Part shown: piece after piece, positions 5,438 through 9,234 of the stretch | Position numbering within the stretch: the first letter of the stretch is position 1 | How the letters are laid out: each line of letters starts with the position of its first letter | Assembly (NCBI GenBank): GCA_035285585.1 | Contig: JAYKGU010000210.1 | Coordinates: 1-9,234 of the forward strand | Length of the DNA stretch: 9,234 nucleotides | Direction: 5' to 3' | Source of the DNA: JAYKGU01 sp035285585 | Lineage (GTDB): Bacteria; Cyanobacteriota; Cyanobacteriia; CAKZMO01 | Program-made: the position numbers and the translations under genes | Notes under the pieces: generated by a model | Told to the model about the DNA's origin: nothing | Databases searched by the model: none | The model's input: only the letters and a program-made list of their open reading frames with translations

Positions 5438-6160
5438 CTAATGCAGATGGCGCGACTGGCCAAAGGGGCAGAGGTCGAGGATGGCGCAGCGATCGCACGC
5501 CGGACTCCGGTAGTAGCAGCACTTTTGCCCATGGAGCATCATGACCTCGTGGTTATCGTAAACCTGCTGGGCTGACCAATCCGTCGGCAGTTGGGCCGCC
5601 AGTCGAGCATGGGATGGGCCAACGGACACACTCGCTGGAATCAGCCCCGTCCGCACCGCCACCCGATGGTGGTGGCTGTCTACGGGCAGGGCCGCCCGCC
5701 GCAGGGTGCTGAAGCAGAGCACGGCAGCGCTGGTTTTTGGCCCCACCCCCGGCAGTTCCTCCAGCCAGGCTCGGGCATCAGCAATTGTCAGATCCGTTAA
5801 AAGATCCAGGGAAAGCTCGCCCTGACAGCGATGGGTGATTTGCCGCAAAACCTCCTGAATTCGGGGAGCCTTTTGCTCCGGCCAGGTACAGGGGGCGATC
5901 GCCCGCTGAATGTCTCCCAGATCCCCGTCGCGCACCTCCTCCCAGGTGGGGTAGCGCTGCCGCAGTTGCTTAAAAGCTTTTCCCGAATCAGCGTTGCGCG
6001 TCCGGTGCGACAGTAGCGAAGACACCAGCTCGCTCAGCGGATCGAGGCTATGGAAGTAGGGAATGGGACAACCGTAGACCTGACAGAGGCGATGGTGAAT
6101 TTGCTGCGCTTTCTGGTTAAGGTCAAGTAAATCTAAGTTTGACAAGAGAGACCGGATCAT
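5438..6160 (-). CDS. Endonuclease III-family DNA glycosylase/AP lyase (HhH-GPD, 4Fe-4S)
   Basis: The family removes oxidised pyrimidines from DNA and nicks the resulting abasic site in base excision repair. The 240-residue protein has the helix-hairpin-helix LPGVGPKTSAAVL with the catalytic Lys142, the catalytic Asp161 in VDSHHHRVAVRTG, and a complete iron-sulfur loop C-x6-C-x2-C-x5-C (Cys215, 222, 225, 231) near the C-terminus. All key residues are present, so activity is expected. It is not a close match to standard Nth: the usual LLSAQATD segment reads LLSHRTRNAD, so it belongs to a divergent subgroup and its substrate range could differ. The frame is open from a GTG at 6223, but the ATG at 6160 has AAAGGTG nine bases upstream and fits the family N-terminus. 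A good AAGGAGG lies at 6217-6211 without a start codon at the right distance. It is divergent from gatA, sharing about 150 bases. Confidence 0.88.
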   Translation of the reverse strand: MIRSLLSNLDLLDLNQKAQQIHHRLCQVYGCPIPYFHSLDPLSELVSSLLSHRTRNADSGKAFKQLRQRYPTWEEVRDGDLGDIQRAIAPCTWPEQKAPRIQEVLRQITHRCQGELSLDLLTDLTIADARAWLEELPGVGPKTSAAVLCFSTLRRAALPVDSHHHRVAVRTGLIPASVSVGPSHARLAAQLPTDWSAQQVYDNHEVMMLHGQKCCYYRSPACDRCAILDLCPFGQSRHLH

Positions 6161-6314
6161 TCGTAACGGCACCTTTTGCCACCGTACCAGACTTCTCCCG
6201 GCGCTTCTACCTCCTTCCTGCACAGTTCAGCCTTGGTGGCGAGTCTCCCTTCTGTCCCAAAATCGACTAGAGTAAACTACGGTAAGTCAGACGTTTGCTA
6301 CCAGAGAGGTCGGC

Positions 6315-7769
6315 ATGGCATCCATTCGCGAGTTGCACCAACAGTTAGTCAGCAAAGAGCGATCGGCGGTCGAAATTACTCAGGAAACCCTCGATCGCAT
6401 TGAGAAGCTGGAACCCCAGGTACACAGCTTTCTGTGCGTTACGGCGGAGCAGGCCCTGGAGCAGGCGCGGCGGGTGGATGCCCAAATCGCAGCGGGGGAG
6501 GAGATCGGGCTGCTGGCTGGTATCCCCATCGGCATTAAAGACAATTTGTGTACTAAAGGCATTCCCACTACCTGTGCCTCGCGCATTCTAGAGAATTTTG
6601 TGCCCCCCTACGAATCCACCGTGACCCAGCGGTTGCTGGAGGCGGGGGCGATCGCCGTGGGCAAAACCAACCTGGATGAGTTTGCCATGGGCGGTTCGAC
6701 GGAAAACTCGGCGTTTCACCTCACTGCCAACCCCTGGGATCTGGAGCGGGTGCCGGGGGGGTCGTCCGGCGGCTCGGCGGCGGCGGTGGCGGCGGGGGAA
6801 TGTGCGATCGCCCTCGGGTCAGACACCGGTGGCTCCATTCGCCAACCCGCCTCCTTCTGCGGCATTGTGGGCATGAAACCCACCTACGGCCTGGTGTCCC
6901 GCTATGGACTGGTGGCCTTTGCCTCGTCTTTGGATCAAATTGGCCCTCTGAGCCGCTCGGTGGAAGATGCGGCGATTTTGCTGGGGGCGATCGCCGGTCA
7001 CGACCCCAGGGATGCGACCAGCTTAAAGGTCGACATTCCCGACTACGCCGCCGCCCTCAAGCCCAAGCTGAAAAAAGGCACCAAGGTCGGCATCATTAAG
7101 GAAACCTTTGGTGAAGGGCTGGACGAAGAAGTTGAAGCTGCCGTTCAGCAAGCAGTAGCGCAGTTGAAAAAGATGGGGGCAAAGGTGACGGAAATTTCCT
7201 GTCCCCAGTTCCGCTACGGCCTGCCCACCTACTACATCATTGCCCCCTCGGAAGCCTCAGCGAACCTGGCCCGCTATGATGGCGTCAAGTACGGCTTTCG
7301 CAAACCCGACAGCGAAGATTTGATGCAAATGTATACCAAAACCCGTGCTGAGGGCTTTGGCCCTGAGGTCAAGCGGCGCATTATGATTGGCACCTACGCC
7401 CTGTCGGCGGGATACTACGACGCCTACTACCTCAAGGCACAGAAGGTGCGGACGCTGATTAAGAAAGACTTTGAGCGGGCCTTCGAGCAGGTAGACGTGC
7501 TGGTGTGCCCGACGGCTCCGTCCACCGCCTTCAAAGCTGGAGCGATGGAAGACCCCTTGAGCATGTATTTGCTCGACCTGATGACCATTCCCGTCAACCT
7601 GGCGGGACTACCCGCCCTCAGCTTGCCCTGCGGCTTCGACAGCAACGGTCTGCCCATTGGTTTGCAAATTATCGGCAATGTGCTGCAGGAGCAAACCATT
7701 TTGCAGGTGGCTTATGCCTACGAGCAGGCCACCGAATGGCACACCCATCAGCCCGATCTGGCAGATTAA
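6315..7769 (+). CDS. gatA: Glutamyl-tRNA(Gln) amidotransferase subunit A
   Basis: GatA is the amidase of the GatCAB complex. It releases ammonia from glutamine (or asparagine) for the conversion of Glu-tRNA(Gln) to Gln-tRNA(Gln), needed because cyanobacteria lack glutaminyl-tRNA synthetase. The 484-residue length is standard. The amidase-signature triad is intact: Lys75 in GIPIGIKDN, the cis-Ser150 in PGGSSGGSAA and the nucleophile Ser174 in GSDTGGSIRQPA, each offset by four from Staphylococcus aureus GatA. Other family marks are GKTNLDEFAMGGSTENSAF, KPTYGLVSRYGLVAFASSLDQIGP and the C-terminal TIPVNLAGLPALSLPCG. The start is supported by AGAGAGGT (6303-6310) four bases before the ATG. gatB and gatC are not in the window, in line with the scattered gat genes of cyanobacteria. 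No terminator is visible before the convergent tenA. Confidence 0.97.
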   Translation: MASIRELHQQLVSKERSAVEITQETLDRIEKLEPQVHSFLCVTAEQALEQARRVDAQIAAGEEIGLLAGIPIGIKDNLCTKGIPTTCASRILENFVPPYESTVTQRLLEAGAIAVGKTNLDEFAMGGSTENSAFHLTANPWDLERVPGGSSGGSAAAVAAGECAIALGSDTGGSIRQPASFCGIVGMKPTYGLVSRYGLVAFASSLDQIGPLSRSVEDAAILLGAIAGHDPRDATSLKVDIPDYAAALKPKLKKGTKVGIIKETFGEGLDEEVEAAVQQAVAQLKKMGAKVTEISCPQFRYGLPTYYIIAPSEASANLARYDGVKYGFRKPDSEDLMQMYTKTRAEGFGPEVKRRIMIGTYALSAGYYDAYYLKAQKVRTLIKKDFERAFEQVDVLVCPTAPSTAFKAGAMEDPLSMYLLDLMTIPVNLAGLPALSLPCGFDSNGLPIGLQIIGNVLQEQTILQVAYAYEQATEWHTHQPDLAD

Positions 7770-7808
7770 GGAAAAAGCATATTCGCCCCCACCCAACATC
7801 GTGCTGGT

Positions 7809-8435
7809 TTATCCAGCCCCCAGTTCCCAGGCGGATTGAAAGAAGGCTAGCTCGCACTCCATGGCATAGCGGTAGGTATGGTGCACAGCGGGGGAAAGGT
7901 CGGCGTAGCGATCGCCCAGGTCCGCCAGTTGCTGTGCTAACTGGTCAAACTCGTTGCCGCTGTAGGTTGCAATCCAGTCGTGATAATCATGGTTGGGAAT
8001 GCCGTTCTGGGCCAGCTCTTTGCCCAGGGCCGCATAGAGCCGCATACAGGGCAGCATAGCAGCGGTGGTAACCCCCACAGACTGGCTCCAGGCAGTGGCC
8101 AGCAAAAAATCCGTGTAGCGGCGGGTGGCGGCATCGGGCACAACGGATTGGATGTTGACTCCCCAGCCTGCCGCGTAGCCCTGGTGCAGATTCAGCTCTT
8201 CCAGAACGCCCGCCGCCAGCCTGTGAAAAATTTGAAAGCTTTCCCAGTCGGGAGCTTTGGCGGCGGCAATGCTGTAGGCACGGGCAAAGGCTTCCAGGAA
8301 AAAGGCATCCTGGCCTACGTAATGGGCAAACCGCTGTCGCGACAGGGAACCGTCGCCAATGCCCTGAACGAAGGGGGTTTCCAGGCAGGCGATCGCCAGA
8401 TCCTGGTTATCTTGCCAGAGTTGCTGAGAAATCAT
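7809..8435 (-). CDS. tenA: TenA-family protein, probable aminopyrimidine aminohydrolase (thiamin salvage)
   Basis: The protein has 208 residues, usual for TenA. Residues matching the Bacillus subtilis TenA active site are present: Asp43 (GQDAFFLEAFARA), Cys130 and Tyr134 in LPCMRLY, Tyr158 (WIATYSG) and Glu195 in CELAFFQSAW. The cysteine marks the TenA_C group, which hydrolyses 4-amino-5-aminomethyl-2-methylpyrimidine, a thiamin breakdown product, to the hydroxymethyl form for reuse. Some cyanobacterial relatives have other roles, so the substrate is inferred. The start is uncertain: a GTG at 8444 or the ATG at 8435. The only purine-rich site, GAAGG, is two bases before the ATG, and a terminator T-tract ends six bases before the GTG. 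No other thiamin gene or TPP riboswitch is seen nearby. It lies downstream of prk on the same strand and ends 39 bases from the gatA stop. Confidence 0.88.
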   Translation of the reverse strand: MISQQLWQDNQDLAIACLETPFVQGIGDGSLSRQRFAHYVGQDAFFLEAFARAYSIAAAKAPDWESFQIFHRLAAGVLEELNLHQGYAAGWGVNIQSVVPDAATRRYTDFLLATAWSQSVGVTTAAMLPCMRLYAALGKELAQNGIPNHDYHDWIATYSGNEFDQLAQQLADLGDRYADLSPAVHHTYRYAMECELAFFQSAWELGAG

Positions 8436-8449
8436 TGCCTTCACCAGAC

Positions 8450-8475
8450 AAAAAAAGGGCGTAGAGGCTACACCC
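8450..8475 (-). terminator. Rho-independent terminator between prk and tenA
   Basis: Read on the minus strand, GGGTGTAG (8475-8468) pairs with CTACGCCC (8464-8457) through seven Watson-Crick pairs and one T-G wobble, with a 3-base loop. Seven T residues (8456-8450) follow directly. It lies about 65 bases after the prk stop codon and should end the prk transcript. It is unusual in ending only 6 to 15 bases before the candidate tenA starts, so it also forms most of the tenA leader. Confidence 0.9.
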
Positions 8476-8540
8476 TGTTCAACCGTCCTTGAATTCGTGA
8501 CAATCGTATGCTCGGCCTGTCGGGTGGGCGGGGCACCGGG

Positions 8541-9234
8541 CTAGACCTGGGCCGCCACTTTAGCACTTTTGGCCGTTAGACGCTCATAAGTTTCCCGCAT
8601 CTTCAGACCCACCAGCACCTGGAATAGGCCCGTGCCATTGTTGGAGCCAGGGTACTCGCGGTGCTTCAGCAGCAGCTCGGTCACTTCGCCGTAGTGCTTA
8701 GCAGAGGTGTTACTGAGGTGGTTTTCGATGTAAATCAGCTCTTCCAGGCGATCGAACTGCCCGTCTACTTCCAGCACCGAGACGCTATGGCCGTAGTAGC
8801 TGTCGGGACCGTAGAACATGCGGATGCCGGGGTAGGAGCAGGTGAGCTTGCGCCCGCAGGGAATCCAGTCGATGGTGGAGCCTTCGTCGAACAGATAAAC
8901 GGGATCCAGCCCTTCCAAATTGTCTTTCTGGAGGAGGCGAACCCGCAGCACCTTGCGCTCCTTATCGTCGGGGATCAGCTTGGTGGGCAGCACCTGGATG
9001 ACCACATCAGCGTACTGCTTCTGTACATCAATGTAGGCTTCAAAATCGGGGCGGCGAGCGTTGATGGAGGCCAGCACGTCTTCGTAGCGGTGGCCCCGCT
9101 CGGCCATGTCGCGCTGGATTTTCCAGGCGATTTTAACTTCGTCGCCGATGTCGAGATAGACGCTAAAGTCAAGGAGCGATCGCACCCGTTCGTCATACAT
9201 GGGGTGCAGTCCCTCAATCACCACCACATGGTTG
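8541..9234 (-). CDS. prk: Phosphoribulokinase, C-terminal two thirds (cut by window edge)
   Basis: PRK phosphorylates ribulose 5-phosphate with ATP to give ribulose 1,5-bisphosphate, the substrate of Rubisco. About 231 of an expected ~330 residues are visible, starting in NHVVVIEGLHPMYDERVR. The frame stays open to the window end, so the start, the ATP-binding P-loop and the first regulatory cysteine pair lie beyond it. Clear family segments include FSVYLDIGDEVKIAWKIQRD followed by MAERGH, FDEGSTIDWIPCGRKLTCSY, and DNGTGLFQV-like GSNNGTGLFQVLVGLKMR. The two cysteines in PCGRKLTC (codons 8858-8856 and 8840-8838, spaced C-x5-C) match the C-terminal redox pair that forms a disulfide and helps assemble the inactive GAPDH-CP12-PRK complex in the dark. 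The gene ends at TAG (8543-8541), followed by its own terminator. I see no frameshift in the visible part. Confidence 0.97.
   Translation of the reverse strand, partial: NHVVVIEGLHPMYDERVRSLLDFSVYLDIGDEVKIAWKIQRDMAERGHRYEDVLASINARRPDFEAYIDVQKQYADVVIQVLPTKLIPDDKERKVLRVRLLQKDNLEGLDPVYLFDEGSTIDWIPCGRKLTCSYPGIRMFYGPDSYYGHSVSVLEVDGQFDRLEELIYIENHLSNTSAKHYGEVTELLLKHREYPGSNNGTGLFQVLVGLKMRETYERLTAKSAKVAAQV

Larger units (their letters stand above)
581..9183. repeat. HIP1 octamer palindromes (GCGATCGC), 17 dispersed copies
   Basis: Perfect copies counted by eye begin at 581, 1164, 1187, 2457, 2663, 3125, 3449, 4329, 4419, 5489, 5895, 6648, 6804, 6987, 7908, 8389 and 9176. They lie in coding and non-coding DNA alike. 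HIP1 is over-represented in most cyanobacterial genomes and is the main base-composition evidence for the host. None falls between 4427 and 5488, a stretch that includes the gene-free interval. The coordinates here span the first to the last copy, not a continuous element. Confidence 0.9.

Noticed and set aside
5334..5522. 62-codon open frame on - near the end of the endonuclease III-family gene
   Set aside because: It overlaps the conserved iron-sulfur loop coding region in another frame and continues into non-coding DNA without recognisable sequence.
7505..8059. 184-codon open frame on + overlapping the end of gatA and the tenA gene
   Set aside because: It is out of frame with gatA, antisense to tenA and rich in Arg, Pro and His, as expected for a shadow of GC-rich coding DNA.
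7980..8492. 170-codon open frame on + opposite tenA
   Set aside because: tenA on the minus strand has clear family motifs and active-site residues; this frame has none.
8445..8540. TPP riboswitch ahead of tenA
   Set aside because: The gap is under 100 bases, largely taken by the prk terminator, and I do not see the conserved TPP-riboswitch core (such as CTGAGA).

Overview
The window reads as an ordinary chromosomal stretch of a cyanobacterium. Three things point there: photosynthesis genes (ndhS for the ferredoxin-dependent NDH-1 complex, prk for the Calvin cycle), a RodA with the cyanobacterial SYGRS variant, and 17 perfect copies of the HIP1 palindrome GCGATCGC counted by eye (about one per 540 bases). 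The unicellular versus filamentous lineage cannot be decided from this sequence.

Layout from left to right. Positions 1-204 are AT-rich and non-coding and carry one arm of an inverted repeat and a palindrome. A PRC-barrel/DUF2382 stress-type protein (205-1110, +) follows and ends at a strong terminator whose stem is built from two HIP1 sites. A leaderless subtilisin-family protease (1270-2223, -) lies next and is divergent from rodA. The 247 bases between the protease and rodA hold three consecutive hairpins. rodA (2471-3727), ndhS (3815-4006) and a HEAT-repeat-like protein (4059-4916) run on + with no terminator between them, so they may be co-transcribed. They end at a perfect 15-bp hairpin terminator at 4941-4975. 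A 520-base gap follows, with a 3 x 14-bp tandem repeat and an imperfect structured stretch. Then come a divergent endonuclease III-family glycosylase (5438-6160, -) and gatA (6315-7769, +). Convergent to gatA are tenA (7809-8435, -) and, behind a terminator, the 3' two thirds of prk (8541-9234, -, cut by the window edge).

The genes are mostly unrelated housekeeping functions: cell-wall elongation, cyclic electron flow, DNA repair, tRNA-Gln charging, thiamin salvage and carbon fixation. I see no CRISPR, tRNA, rRNA, intact transposon or defence system. The most unusual signal is a roughly 40-bp inverted repeat, with a 24-bp exact core, whose arms lie at 1-42 and 4911-4949 and bracket the first five genes. 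The outer side of the right arm is the terminator hairpin; the outer side of the left arm is cut by the window edge. The second is the hairpin-rich leader between the protease and rodA. No convincing new system is visible.
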